NCBI RefSeq assembly: GCF_001693485.1
Contig: NZ_MAXC01000043.1
Coordinates: forward strand, 372,001 to 436,000
Direction of reading: 5' to 3'
Source of the DNA: Bradyrhizobium sp. LMTR 3
GTDB taxonomy: Bacteria; Pseudomonadota; Alphaproteobacteria; Rhizobiales; Xanthobacteraceae
Length of the DNA stretch: 64,000 nucleotides
Shown: piece after piece, positions 52,473-61,834 of the stretch
Position numbering within the stretch: the first letter of the stretch is position 1
Layout of the letters: the number at the start of each line of letters is the position of its first letter
The notes under the pieces: generated by a model
Told to the model about the DNA's origin: nothing
Database searches by the model: none
The model's input: the letters and a program-made list of their open reading frames with translations, nothing else
Program-made: the position numbers and the translations under genes

Positions 52473-54085
52473 GGCCGGGCGACCGAGAATTGCATGCGCT
52501 GCGGCGAGCGCGCTTCGGCCTCACGGCAGATCGCCAGCACTTCGGCAAGCACACTGCGGGTATCGCGGGGATCGATCACGCCGTCGTCGAGCACCCGCGC
52601 GCTGGTTGAGAACACATCCATCTGGCCGTCGAACACGCCCGTGATTTGCGCCTTCATCGCCTCCAGCTTTTCCTTCTCGATCGGCTTGCCCCGCCGCGCC
52701 GCCGCAGCCTCGGTCACGATCGCCATGGTTTCGGCGGCCTGCTCGCCGCCCATCACGGCGGTCTTGGCATTGGGCCAGGAGAAGCAGAAGCGCGGGTGGA
52801 AACCGCGCCCGCACATGCCGTAATTGCCGGCGCCGAAGGACGCGCCGCAGTAGATCGTGATCTGCGGAACGGTCGCCGACGTCACTGCCTGGATCATCTT
52901 GGAGCCGTGCTTGATCATGCCGGCCTCTTCGTAGGCACGGCCGACCATATAGCCGGTGGTGTTGTTCATGTAGAGCAGCGGCGTGCGCGACTGGCAGCAG
53001 GCCTGGATGAAGTGCGTCGCCTTGTTGGCGCCGGGCACATCGAGCGGGCCGTTGTTGGTGATGATCCCGATCGCCTGTCCTTCGATGCGGGCGTGGCCAC
53101 ACACGGTGGCGGGGCCGTAATTCGCGCCGAACTCGGTGAAATCGGAACCGTCGACGAAGCGCGCGATGGCCTGGCGCATGTCGACGGGACGCTTGTGGTC
53201 CATCGGCATGATGCCGAGCAGTTCCTCGGCGTCATAGCGTGGCGGCTTGAAGGACAATGTCGCAGGCTTCGGCCGATCCCATTCCAGGTTGGCCATGATG
53301 TCGCGCGCGATGCGCAGCGCGTCGCGGTCGTCTTCGGCAAGATAGTCGCCGAGCCCTGAGATGGAGGTGTGCATCTCGGCGCCGCCGAGTTCCTCCTCGG
53401 TCGCGACCTCGCCCGTCGCGGCCTTTAGCAGTGGCGGTCCGGCCAGGAATGCGCGGGTGCGGCCGCGGACCATTACAATGTAATCGGAAAGCCCGGTCTG
53501 GTAGGCGCCGCCCGCCGTTGACGATCCATGCGTCACGGTGACGACGGGCAGGCCGGCGGCCGACAGCCGCGCCAGATTGCGAAAGATGTTGCCGCCGCGG
53601 ATAAAGTCCTCGACGCGGTAGCGCAGCAGATTGGCGCCGGCGCTTTCGACCAATTGCACGTAAGGCAGCTTGTTTTCCAGCGCCAGTTCCTGCACCCGCA
53701 GCGTCTTGTCGAGGCCGAACGGCTGCAACGCGCCGGCGTCGATGCCGGCATCATTGGCGCTAACCATGCAGCGGATGCCGGAGACGAAGCCGATACCTGC
53801 GATCACGCCGCCGCCGGGCACGCTCTTGTCGGCGTCCGGCACATCGAACATGTAGCCGGCGAGTGTCGACAGTTCGATGAAGGGCGAGCCGGGATCGAGC
53901 ACCAGCGCCACACGCTCCCGCGGCAGCAATTGCCCGCGCTTGTGGAAGCGATCCTTGGCTGCGGCCGATGCGGCGCGCGTGCGATCTTCCAGCGAGCGCA
54001 TGCGCGCGATCAGCGCCAGCATGCCGTCGCGGTTGGCCTTGTAGGCGGCGCTGGAGGGGGAGATGGTGGATTCGATTATGGCCAT
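52469..54085 (-). CDS. Biotin-dependent acyl-CoA carboxylase, beta (carboxyltransferase) subunit
   Basis: 538 residues, the length of MccB/AtuC-type proteins. Two crotonase-like lobes with VVTVTHGSSTAGGAYQTGLS and ITIYCGASFGAGNYGMCGRG, the oxyanion-hole glycine loops of carboxyltransferases, and the acyl-binding GFVSGIRCMVSANDAGI. Transfers carboxyl from biotin to the acyl-CoA. Overlaps the alpha subunit by 4 bp. Confidence 0.92.
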   Translation of the reverse strand: MAIIESTISPSSAAYKANRDGMLALIARMRSLEDRTRAASAAAKDRFHKRGQLLPRERVALVLDPGSPFIELSTLAGYMFDVPDADKSVPGGGVIAGIGFVSGIRCMVSANDAGIDAGALQPFGLDKTLRVQELALENKLPYVQLVESAGANLLRYRVEDFIRGGNIFRNLARLSAAGLPVVTVTHGSSTAGGAYQTGLSDYIVMVRGRTRAFLAGPPLLKAATGEVATEEELGGAEMHTSISGLGDYLAEDDRDALRIARDIMANLEWDRPKPATLSFKPPRYDAEELLGIMPMDHKRPVDMRQAIARFVDGSDFTEFGANYGPATVCGHARIEGQAIGIITNNGPLDVPGANKATHFIQACCQSRTPLLYMNNTTGYMVGRAYEEAGMIKHGSKMIQAVTSATVPQITIYCGASFGAGNYGMCGRGFHPRFCFSWPNAKTAVMGGEQAAETMAIVTEAAAARRGKPIEKEKLEAMKAQITGVFDGQMDVFSTSARVLDDGVIDPRDTRSVLAEVLAICREAEARSPQRMQFSVARP

Positions 54086-54099
54086 AAACTAATTTGCTC

Positions 54100-54200
54100 C
54101 GTCATTCCGGGGCGATGCGAAGCATCGAACCCGGAATCTCGAGATTCTCAGGTGCGCAATTGCGCACCATAGTTCACGCTTCGCGTGCCCCGGAATGACG
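54100..54200. repeat. Dispersed palindromic repeat, family G
   Basis: CGTCATTCCGGGGCGATGCG at the left and GCCCCGGAATGACG at the right, with an internal perfect palindrome GGTGCGCAATTGCGCACC (54151-54168). Lies three bases from the stop of the beta-keto-acid cleavage gene. Confidence 0.85.
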
Positions 54201-54203
54201 ACC

Positions 54204-55070
54204 TCAATGCCTGGTCCCGAATATCTGCCGCGCTTCAGCGGGGCTCGCGATCTCGCGGCCCGCACGCCGTGCGCAGGCGGCGATGGCTTCGATCAACTGT
54301 CCATTCGACGTCACCTTGGTGCCGTCGGCGAGATAAAATGTATCCTCCAGCCCGGTGCGCAAATGACCGCCGAGATCGGCGCAGCGCTGGTGCAGCGGCC
54401 AGATTTCGGCGCGGCCGATCGCGGTGACCTGCCAATGCGCTTCCGGCAACTTCAGCTTCAACAGGATCGGCAGCAACTCCGGATCCGCCGGCATGCCTGA
54501 CGCCACGCCCATCACGAAATTATATTCGAGCGGTCCGGAATACATGCCGGTCTGCACGTACATGCCGACGCAGCGCACGATGCCGACGTCGAAACATTCG
54601 AACTCCGGATTCGTGCCGGTGTCCTTCATGGCGTCGAGATAGTCCTGCACCTTCTCGACCGCGTTATCGAACATCATCGGCGGCCAGGCCCAGGTGTTGT
54701 CGGATTTGACCTTGAGATAGTTCAGCGAGCCGGCGTTGCAGGCCGCGATCTCGGGCCGCGTCTCGCGCACGCAATCGAGCGCACCCTGATATTTCGGGCC
54801 CGACGTGCCTGTCGTGTGATTGATGATGACGCCGGGGCATGCTTCACGGATCGCCTGCTGGATCTCCCTGGAGACGTTGACGTCCCAGGACGGCAGATGC
54901 CCCTTGTTCGGCTCCTGCTGGCGCAGATGGATGTGCATGATGCTGGCGCCGGCGTTGAAGGCGGCCCTGGCCTCACGCGCCATCTGCTCCGGCGTCACCG
55001 GCACGTTGTGCTGCTTCGGGTCGGTCAACACGCCGTTCAGCGCGCAGGTAATAACGGCCTTGTCGCCCAT
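54204..55070 (-). CDS. Beta-keto acid cleavage enzyme (BKACE, DUF849)
   Basis: 288 residues. Zn motif HIH in GASIMHIHLR (His46, His48) and the later NHTTGT and CNAGSLNYLK blocks of the BKACE family, which split a beta-keto acid with acetyl-CoA to give a CoA ester and acetoacetate. The family includes 3-keto-5-aminohexanoate and dehydrocarnitine cleavage enzymes; substrate here cannot be assigned. Same strand as the carboxylase genes (118-bp gap with a repeat). Confidence 0.88.
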   Translation of the reverse strand: MGDKAVITCALNGVLTDPKQHNVPVTPEQMAREARAAFNAGASIMHIHLRQQEPNKGHLPSWDVNVSREIQQAIREACPGVIINHTTGTSGPKYQGALDCVRETRPEIAACNAGSLNYLKVKSDNTWAWPPMMFDNAVEKVQDYLDAMKDTGTNPEFECFDVGIVRCVGMYVQTGMYSGPLEYNFVMGVASGMPADPELLPILLKLKLPEAHWQVTAIGRAEIWPLHQRCADLGGHLRTGLEDTFYLADGTKVTSNGQLIEAIAACARRAGREIASPAEARQIFGTRH

Positions 55071-55134
55071 CGATCAACCTTCGAAAACGGGACGCGAGAG
55101 ATCGCGAACATCCAGCGCGATCATGCGTGCCGCA

Positions 55135-55956
55135 TCAGCCGGCTTCTTGCGTCCACCCGCTATTGTCGGCGCTGGCACGGCGGTGGCTGTAGATCGCGAG
55201 ATCGCGCGAGCCGGAAAAGATTGCGCGCGGCTTCAGCCCGTAGAAGCGGCGGATCGAATGGCTAAAATGCGTGGAATCGGGATAGCCGATATCCTGCGCG
55301 AGATGCGCAAGGTTGATGTCCTGGTTGGCGAAATGCAGCAAATGCCGCGCGCGCTTCCAGGCGCGGAACGAGCGGAAGGATATCCCGGTCTGCTCTTTGA
55401 AGAGATGTAGGAACCGCGACGGCGATAATCCGGCCTCGGCGCCGCAGCTTGCCGCCGTCACCGGCTCGCCGGAGAATTTTCCGATCTGCACGATCGCATG
55501 TGCCACGCGTGGATCGAGCTCACGTTGCGGCAAGACTTCACCAAGGCACAGGCGATCGAATTCGGCGCTGGAAAACTCATTGCGGGCGTGATGCTCGCGC
55601 AGTTCACGATAGGCGACCCGAATGCGGCCGGCGAAAGCCGCGCCCTCGGGCCCCGCGAGGCGCGTCGCAAAATCTTCCAGCGCACCGGGACGAACGCTCT
55701 CCGGTTCGATCACGACACTGAGCACCGAGCGATGATCGCTGGCGATGGTATGCCTGACGTTCGGCAACAGAGCGACCATGTCGCCATGGGTTTCGCGGCC
55801 ATCGGCAGTGGTGAGCCAGAGACCGCCCTCGATCGCAACATAGATGTTGAACCCGCCCGAGCAGCGTTGCCGGGGCCGACCGAGCAGACCGGCGTAGAAC
55901 ACGCGTTCCGGGGTGATCAGCATCAGATGGCCGGATTTGTGGCCAGTATCGTCCAT
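55135..55956 (-). CDS. AraC family transcriptional regulator
   Basis: 273 residues from ATG 55956 (GAGGAG eight bases upstream). The N-terminal ligand region has a cupin-like core (GGFNIYVAIEGGLWLTTADG; GDMVALLPNVRHTIAS). The C-terminal double HTH shows AASCGAEAGLSPSRFLHLFK and DIGYPDSTHFSHSIRRFYGL. It lies next to the BKACE gene on the same strand (64 bp) and is probably a local activator of the catabolic region. An upstream extension to 56139 has no family match. Confidence 0.88.
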   Translation of the reverse strand: MDDTGHKSGHLMLITPERVFYAGLLGRPRQRCSGGFNIYVAIEGGLWLTTADGRETHGDMVALLPNVRHTIASDHRSVLSVVIEPESVRPGALEDFATRLAGPEGAAFAGRIRVAYRELREHHARNEFSSAEFDRLCLGEVLPQRELDPRVAHAIVQIGKFSGEPVTAASCGAEAGLSPSRFLHLFKEQTGISFRSFRAWKRARHLLHFANQDINLAHLAQDIGYPDSTHFSHSIRRFYGLKPRAIFSGSRDLAIYSHRRASADNSGWTQEAG

Positions 55957-56039
55957 GGCTCGTCCTCCTCGCGCGGCTCTCTGGCCGCTGCGATGGGTCA
56001 ACCATAGCGGAAATTTGAGGACTGACCAGACGCAACCCC

Positions 56040-56696
56040 TCAAGCCCGAACGCGCGGCGCGACGTTTTGCTCGATGCCGGCCTTGCGCTCCGCCGCAACC
56101 GCGCGCTGGTAACCCTCGCGTTCCTGCAACCGGGCCCAATATGCCCTGACATTCGGCCCGAAATCCTTGTCCAGGCCGATATTGCCGGCCAGCCGCAGCG
56201 CGTAGCCGTTAACGATATCGGCCGCGGTGAAGCGGCCGGCGCACAGGTTTTCGGCATTGGCGGTCGCTGCCTCGACCGCGCGCAGCCGGCCCAGGAACCA
56301 TTTCGCGTAATCGCCGGCAACTTGCGGGTTCCGCCGTTCTTCCGGCTCGAGCTGGCTGTATCGTAGCACCAGCGTTTGCGGAAAAGTCAGTGTGGCGTCG
56401 CTGAAGTACATCCAGTTCAGGAAGGCGCCATAGGCCGGATCATCCTGCCCTACCACCAGCGGGGTCGGTCCGTATTTGGTGCCGAGGTAATAACAAATGC
56501 CGGAGGACTCCGTCATTTTGGTATCGCCGTCGATCATGAACGGAATGGTGCCGAGCGGATTGATCGCGAGATACTCCTTGGCGAGCACGCGCGGCGGGAA
56601 CGGCAGCATCTTCAACTCGTAGGGCAAGCCCATCTCTTCCAGCATCCAGAGCGGGCGGAACGAGCGGGCGCCGTCGCAGTGATAGAGCGTGATCAT
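56040..56696 (-). CDS. Glutathione S-transferase family protein
   Basis: 218 residues. Thioredoxin-fold N-terminus MITLYHCDGARSFRPLWMLE with the GSH-binding loop GTIPFMIDGDTKMTESSGIC (Pro-cis loop and ES motif), then the all-helical C-terminal domain. Family roles are conjugation or dehalogenation, or isomerisation of CoA intermediates. Located between an AraC regulator and an acyl-CoA dehydrogenase. Confidence 0.9.
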   Translation of the reverse strand: MITLYHCDGARSFRPLWMLEEMGLPYELKMLPFPPRVLAKEYLAINPLGTIPFMIDGDTKMTESSGICYYLGTKYGPTPLVVGQDDPAYGAFLNWMYFSDATLTFPQTLVLRYSQLEPEERRNPQVAGDYAKWFLGRLRAVEAATANAENLCAGRFTAADIVNGYALRLAGNIGLDKDFGPNVRAYWARLQEREGYQRAVAAERKAGIEQNVAPRVRA

Positions 56697-56731
56697 CAAC
56701 CGTTCCTCATCGTTACTTTTCTGACTTGTTC

Positions 56732-57886
56732 TTATTGGCTTTTCGGCAGCGTGCCCATCATCTTGCATAACACCATCAGCATCACCTCGTCGGCGCCGCC
56801 GCCGATCGAGGTCAGGCGGCTGTCGCGATAGGCCCGGCTGACCGGCGTCTCGTTCATGAACCCCATGCCACCCCAGAATTGCAGGCAGGCATCGGTGAGT
56901 TCGCGCCCCAGCCGTCCCGCCTTGAGCTTGGCCATGGTGGCAAGCCGCGTCACGTCCTCGCCCGCGATCAACGCCTCGGCGGCGCGGTAGACCAGCGCGC
57001 GCAACAGCTCGACCTCCGTCTGCATCTCCGCCAGCTTGAAATGAACGGTCTGGTTATCGAGGATCGATTTTCCGAACGCCTTGCGGTTGCGGGTGTATTC
57101 GATCGTCTCTGATATGATGAACTCGTGCGCCTTAAGGCAGGCCGCCGCGCCCCACAGCCGCTCCTCCTGAAACTGCACCATCTGATAGGTAAAGCCCTTG
57201 CCTTCCTCGCCGATCCGGTTGCGCTTGGGCACCCGGACGTTGTCGAAGAAGATCTGCGCGGTGTCGGACGAGCGCATGCCCATCTTGTCGAGCTTGCGCG
57301 CGACCTGCACGCCCTTGGTCTTCATGGGCACGCAGATCAGCGACTTGTTGCGATGGACCTGGCCGTCGCTGGTGTTGGCGAGCAGGCAGATCCAGTCCGC
57401 CTGCACGCCGTTGGTGATCCACATCTTGCCGCCGTTGATGACGTAATCGTCGCCGTCGGAGCGCGCCTGCGTCTTGATCGAGGCGACGTCGGAACCGGCG
57501 CCCGGCTCCGAGACGCCGACGCAGGCCACCGCATCACCGGCAATCGCGGGCGCGAGAAACTCACGGCGCACCTCATCAGAACCGAACCGCGCCAGCGCCG
57601 GCGTCGCCATATCGGTCTGCACCCCGATCGCCATCGGCACGCCGCCGCAGGTGATGGCACCGAGCTCTTCGGCCATCATCAGTGCGTAGGAATAATCGAG
57701 CCCCTGGCCGCCGAACTCGGTAGGCTTGTTGAGGCCGAGAAAGCCGAGATCGCCAAGCTTCTTGAACAGCTCGTGCGCCGGAAAGATATCGTTCTTCTCC
57801 CATTCGTCGACGAACGGGTTGATCTCGGCGGCGATGAACTTTTGCAGGATGCGGCGGGGTTCGTCGTGATCGGCGGTGAAGAGCAT
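56732..57886 (-). CDS. Acyl-CoA dehydrogenase (isovaleryl/long-chain-like base position)
   Basis: 384 residues. FAD-region motifs VGVSEPGAGSDVASIKT and GGKMWITNG. The C-terminal glycine-rich end reads QFWGGMGFMNETPVSRAYRD then RLTSIGGGADEVM. The usual MCAD catalytic Glu position is Gly here, so the base is probably Glu242 (QEERLW) as in isovaleryl- and long-chain enzymes. Start at 57886 with AAGGAACAC upstream. Longer frame to 58519 rejected. Confidence 0.9.
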   Translation of the reverse strand: MLFTADHDEPRRILQKFIAAEINPFVDEWEKNDIFPAHELFKKLGDLGFLGLNKPTEFGGQGLDYSYALMMAEELGAITCGGVPMAIGVQTDMATPALARFGSDEVRREFLAPAIAGDAVACVGVSEPGAGSDVASIKTQARSDGDDYVINGGKMWITNGVQADWICLLANTSDGQVHRNKSLICVPMKTKGVQVARKLDKMGMRSSDTAQIFFDNVRVPKRNRIGEEGKGFTYQMVQFQEERLWGAAACLKAHEFIISETIEYTRNRKAFGKSILDNQTVHFKLAEMQTEVELLRALVYRAAEALIAGEDVTRLATMAKLKAGRLGRELTDACLQFWGGMGFMNETPVSRAYRDSRLTSIGGGADEVMLMVLCKMMGTLPKSQ

Positions 57887-57898
57887 GTGTTCCTTCCT

Positions 57899-57990
57899 GT
57901 CATTCCGGGGCGCGCGTAGCGCGAACCCGGAATCTGGAGCTAATGGATCGAGGTTCCGGGTTCGCGCTGGCGCGCGCCCCGGAACGACGG
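57899..57990. repeat. Dispersed palindromic repeat, family G
   Basis: Left end TGTCATTCCGGGGCGCGCGT with GAACCCGGAATC, right end CGCGCGCCCCGGAACGACGG. Inverted around GGAGCTAATGGATCGAGG. Located between two leftward acyl-CoA dehydrogenase genes, directly abutting the stop at 57991. Confidence 0.85.
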
Positions 57991-59145
57991 TTAGAGGCCC
58001 ATCTGCCGCGAGGCGAGATCCTTCATGATCTCCTCGGTGCCGCCGCCGATGGCGTTGACCTTGACCTCGCGGTAGATGCGCTCGACCTTGACGCCGCGCA
58101 TGAAGCCGGCGCCGCCGAAAATCTGGACAGCCTCGGAGGCGCAGAACGCCATGGTCTGGGTCGCCTGGTTCTTCATCATGCAGATTTCGGCGACCGGGCT
58201 CTCGCCCTGTCCGAGCCGCCACGCCAACATTTCCAGCATCGCCTGCGACGCCGCGACCTTCTGCGCCATGTCGACGATCTTGTGACGGATCACCTGATGC
58301 TGCGCGATCGGCTTGCCGAAGGTCTTGCGCTCTTTCGCATAGGCAATCGCCTCCTCGACGCAGACACGGGCATAGGCCGTGCAGCTCGCCGCCATGCCCA
58401 TGCGCTCGCTGTTGAAATTGTGCATGATGATCTTGAAGCCTTGGCCTTCCTCGCCGATCAGGTTCTCGATAGGGACGCGACACTCGTCGAAATGCAGCGT
58501 GGCGGTATCCGAGGCCCACCAGCCCATCTTCTTCAGTTTCGTCCGCGACAGGCCCAGCGTATCGCCTTCGATCAACAGCAGGCTGACGCCGCCCGGTCCC
58601 TCGCCGCCGGTGCGCACCGCGACCGTCAGATAGTCGGCCCGCATGCCCGACGTGATAAAGGTCTTCTCCCCGCTGACGACGTAATAGTCACCATCGCGCC
58701 GCGCCTTGGTGCGCAGATTGGCGACGTCGGAGCCGCCGCTCGGCTCGGTGATCGCTAGCGCCGAAATCTTCTCGCCCGACAGCACCTGCGGCAACACCCG
58801 CGCTTTGACCTCGGGCCGCGCGGCGCGCGCAATCGGCGGCGAGCCGATGGTGTGGCTCATCAGGCTGGAGCTGACCCCGCCCGCACCGGCACGCGCCAGT
58901 TCCTGCGACGCCACGATCTTCATGAACTGGTCGGCGGCCACACCGCCATACTCTTCGGGAAAACCAAGCCCAAGCAGCCCGATCTCGGACGCCTTGCGAT
59001 AGAGCTCGCGCGGAAATTCGCCGGCTTCGTCCCATTCATGGGCATAGGGCTCAACCTCGCGCCCCACGAAGCGGCGCATCACGTCGCGGAACGCTTCGTG
59101 ATCCGCCGTGTAGAACGGGCTCTGCGCCCCTGTGCGCTCCAGCAT
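57991..59145 (-). CDS. Acyl-CoA dehydrogenase (second of pair)
   Basis: 384 residues, the same length as its neighbour. LAITEPSGGSDVANLRTKA, SGEKTFITSG, and a C-terminus EAVQIFGGAGFMRGVKVERI YREVKVNAIGGGTEEIM where the MCAD base is again Gly; Glu247 (NSERMG) is the likely base. GGAGG seven bases before the ATG at 59145. Extension to 59250 rejected. Divergent from the ligase at 59338. Confidence 0.9.
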   Translation of the reverse strand: MLERTGAQSPFYTADHEAFRDVMRRFVGREVEPYAHEWDEAGEFPRELYRKASEIGLLGLGFPEEYGGVAADQFMKIVASQELARAGAGGVSSSLMSHTIGSPPIARAARPEVKARVLPQVLSGEKISALAITEPSGGSDVANLRTKARRDGDYYVVSGEKTFITSGMRADYLTVAVRTGGEGPGGVSLLLIEGDTLGLSRTKLKKMGWWASDTATLHFDECRVPIENLIGEEGQGFKIIMHNFNSERMGMAASCTAYARVCVEEAIAYAKERKTFGKPIAQHQVIRHKIVDMAQKVAASQAMLEMLAWRLGQGESPVAEICMMKNQATQTMAFCASEAVQIFGGAGFMRGVKVERIYREVKVNAIGGGTEEIMKDLASRQMGL

Positions 59146-59337
59146 GCTTTCCTCCGCAAGGATTACGATGCCCCGATTTGGCCCGCGCAAACTTGCGTTG
59201 AGCGGCTGCGGCCTATTTGGCGATGCGGCCAGCCACACAACGCAAGACATTACACCGTTATGCCGGCCTCATCAGATAAAACGAGATAAGATTGCCGGTA
59301 TCGAGCGGCGCAAGACCGTTTCTACCCTGGAGGAAGT

Positions 59338-60885
59338 ATGCCCTCGGTTCGTTATTACGACTGGATTGCCCATTTCGGCCGCCGCACGCCGGGCAAGATC
59401 GCGGCCATCGACCTCGCGAGTGACCGCCGCCTCTCCTACGCAGAGTTCGACGACCGCATTTCGCGTCTTGCCACGCATCTGCGCGATGCGCTCGGCGTCA
59501 AGCGCGGCGACCGCGTTGCCGTGCTGGCACTGAACACGACCGATACGCTCGAAGTGCAGTTCGCCTGCGGCCGGTTAGGGGCGGTCTTCCTGCCCTTGAA
59601 TACGCGGCTTACGGTTCCCGAATTGCAGTTCATTGTCGGCGATTCTTCGCCGAAGGTGATGGTCCATGACACGGATCTCGCGGAAGTCGCGCTGACGGTC
59701 GCGAAGCTCTGCAACGTTTCATCGGCGCTGCTGCTTGGCCCCGGCGGCTCCTATGAGTCGGCGATCGCGGCATCCAAACCGCTCGACCGGTTCGAAAGCG
59801 TCACGCACGACGACATTTCGACTATCATGTACACCTCGGGCACGACAGGCCAGCCCAAGGGCGCGATCATCACCCACGGCATGACGTTCTGGAACTGCGT
59901 CAATCTCGGCGGCCCTGCCTATGTCTCGCCGTCGACGGTTCTGCTCACGGTGCTGCCGCTGTTCCATACCGGCGGGCTCAATTGCTACACCAACCCGGTG
60001 CTCCATGCCGGCGGCACCGTGCTGATCATGCGCGCGTTCGATCCAGGCCAGGCGCTGCAACTGATCAGCGACCCATCATACGGCATTACGCAATTCTTCG
60101 GTGTGCCGGCGATCTACCAGTTCATGGCGCAGCATCCTTCGTTCGCGACATCGGATTTCAGCCGCCTGGTGATCGGCGGCGTCGGTGGCGCGCCGATGCC
60201 GGTGCCGCTGCTGAAGGTGTGGGAAGAACGCGGCGTCGCCCTGCAGCAGGGCTACGGCATGACCGAGACGTCGCCGGCCGTGCTGGCACTCGACCGCGAG
60301 GACGCCGCGCGCAAGGCCGGCTCGTCCGGCAAGCCGGTGCTGCATACGGAAGTGCAGATCGTCCGTCCCGACGGGACGGACGCCGATGTGGGCGAGCTCG
60401 GTGAACTCTGGGTCAGGGGACCGAACGTCACGCCCGGCTACTGGAACCGGCCGGACGCCAACCAGTCGTCCTTCACCGACGGCTGGCTGCACACCGGTGA
60501 CGCCACGCGCGTCGACGAGGAAGGCTTTTATTACATCGTAGACCGCTGGAAGGACATGTACATTTCCGGCGGCGAGAACGTCTATCCGGCCGAGGTCGAG
60601 AGCGTGCTGCATCAGCTCACCGCAATCGCCGAAGCTGCCGTCATCGGCATTCCCAATGAGCAGTGGGGCGAGGTCGGCATGGCGATCGTGGCGGTCAAGC
60701 CGGGCCATACGCTGACGCCTGCCGAAATTCACGCCCACTGCGCGGCCAATCTGGCGCGGTTCAAATGTCCCAGGTTGATCGAGTTCGTCGATGCGCTGCC
60801 ACGCAACGCGACGGGCAAGATTCACAAGCCGACGCTGCGACAGCAGTTCAACGCGCCGAAAGCGACCGACAAGCTGGCGTCGTAA
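59338..60885 (+). CDS. Acyl-CoA synthetase (AMP-forming)
   Basis: 515 residues. YTSGTTGQPKG (165-175), GYGMTETSPAVLALD, DGWLHTGDATRVDEEGFYYI, and NATGKIHKPTLR with the C-terminal catalytic Lys. GGAGGAAGT upstream of ATG. Activates a carboxylic acid for the catabolic genes on the opposite strand; could share a divergent regulatory region with the acyl-CoA dehydrogenase at 59145. Confidence 0.92.
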   Translation: MPSVRYYDWIAHFGRRTPGKIAAIDLASDRRLSYAEFDDRISRLATHLRDALGVKRGDRVAVLALNTTDTLEVQFACGRLGAVFLPLNTRLTVPELQFIVGDSSPKVMVHDTDLAEVALTVAKLCNVSSALLLGPGGSYESAIAASKPLDRFESVTHDDISTIMYTSGTTGQPKGAIITHGMTFWNCVNLGGPAYVSPSTVLLTVLPLFHTGGLNCYTNPVLHAGGTVLIMRAFDPGQALQLISDPSYGITQFFGVPAIYQFMAQHPSFATSDFSRLVIGGVGGAPMPVPLLKVWEERGVALQQGYGMTETSPAVLALDREDAARKAGSSGKPVLHTEVQIVRPDGTDADVGELGELWVRGPNVTPGYWNRPDANQSSFTDGWLHTGDATRVDEEGFYYIVDRWKDMYISGGENVYPAEVESVLHQLTAIAEAAVIGIPNEQWGEVGMAIVAVKPGHTLTPAEIHAHCAANLARFKCPRLIEFVDALPRNATGKIHKPTLRQQFNAPKATDKLAS

Positions 60886-60892
60886 CTTGTCA

Positions 60893-61025
60893 TGCCCCGC
60901 CACCCGGTCCGGCCTTCGGCCGGCCGGATGACAGGCTCCGGCGGGGCATCCAGTATTCACTGGCCGCGGTATCAATCTTAGGCGCCGCGGCGTACTGGAT
61001 CATCCGCATTCGCGGACGATGACAG
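60893..61025. repeat. Dispersed repeat, family H
   Basis: GCCCCGCCACCCGGTCCGGC, GGCCGGATGACAGGCTCCGG, CATCCAGTATTCACTGGCC, GCCGCGGCGTACTGGATCA. Shares elements with 41451-41563. Lies eight bases after the ligase stop and ends about 20 bases before the stop of the convergent XRE gene. Confidence 0.7.
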
Positions 61026-61044
61026 CGGAAAAAAAGGAGAGGGG

Positions 61045-61809
61045 CTACCCCGGCAGGAACATCGCGAACGGTTCTTCCGTCGTTCGCCTCAGATGCTGGC
61101 GGTATTGCGCGTAGTTGGGGTCATCGGCAGACACGCGGCCAAAGGTCGGGTTCGCGACCATCTTGATCGGCAAATAGGCGATCGGGGCCGCGATCGGCGT
61201 CAACAGTGAGCCGCGGCCGGCGAGCAGCGTCGTGATGATGCCGTACATCTCGCCCGAAATCGCGAGCCGCGCCACCGTGATCAGGCGATGCTGGCCGTGC
61301 CGGTTGGTGACCAGGTAGATGTGGCCGGACTGGTTCGGCACCGCCACTTCGCCGAACTGGGTGAACGCCGCGTCCTGCCGTTCGCTCTCGTGAAACACCA
61401 GAGAAGATGCCGCATCGTCCCATGAAATTTCGGTGCGATAGGCAAAGATCGCGTCCTTGTCGCCGAACGAGGGACGCACCGTGACATAGGTTCCCTCGAT
61501 CCAGGCCACCGCGCGGCGCGAATAGGCACCCAAGCCATCGGGTGCGACCTCGCCGTTGATGGCAGCCACGGGCGCGGGCGCCTCCGGCATCTTGCGCAAG
61601 GAAACGCCGAGCGCCTGCTCGAGCCGCACGGTGGTGGCGAGGGTGAACGGGCGGCGGCCACCCAGCACTTTCTCCAGCGTCGACAGGCTGAGTTTTGCAA
61701 GTTCTGCCAGAGACTGCCGGGAAATGCGGCGGCGGGCGATCTCCTCACGAATCGTGTCGGCAATCTGCCGGCTTTGTTCGGCGGAAAGCTGCTTGTCCGG
61801 CGCTGGCAT
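61045..61809 (-). CDS. XRE-family helix-turn-helix protein
   Basis: 254 residues from the ATG at 61809. HTH at about residues 15-65 (RRRISRQSLAELAKLSLSTL then GRRPFTLATTVRLEQALGV). The C-terminal about 180 residues contain YVTVRPSFGDKDAIFAYRTE, DDAASSLVFHESERQ and GHIYLVTNRHGQHRLITVAR, which form a repeat-like sensory domain seen in rhizobial XRE proteins of unknown ligand. It is divergent from the VIT/VWA gene. Extension upstream to 62022 runs through repeat DNA and is rejected. Confidence 0.8.
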   Translation of the reverse strand: MPAPDKQLSAEQSRQIADTIREEIARRRISRQSLAELAKLSLSTLEKVLGGRRPFTLATTVRLEQALGVSLRKMPEAPAPVAAINGEVAPDGLGAYSRRAVAWIEGTYVTVRPSFGDKDAIFAYRTEISWDDAASSLVFHESERQDAAFTQFGEVAVPNQSGHIYLVTNRHGQHRLITVARLAISGEMYGIITTLLAGRGSLLTPIAAPIAYLPIKMVANPTFGRVSADDPNYAQYRQHLRRTTEEPFAMFLPG

Positions 61810-61834
61810 CGTCACCTCTGCTCGCCTCCTTTGG

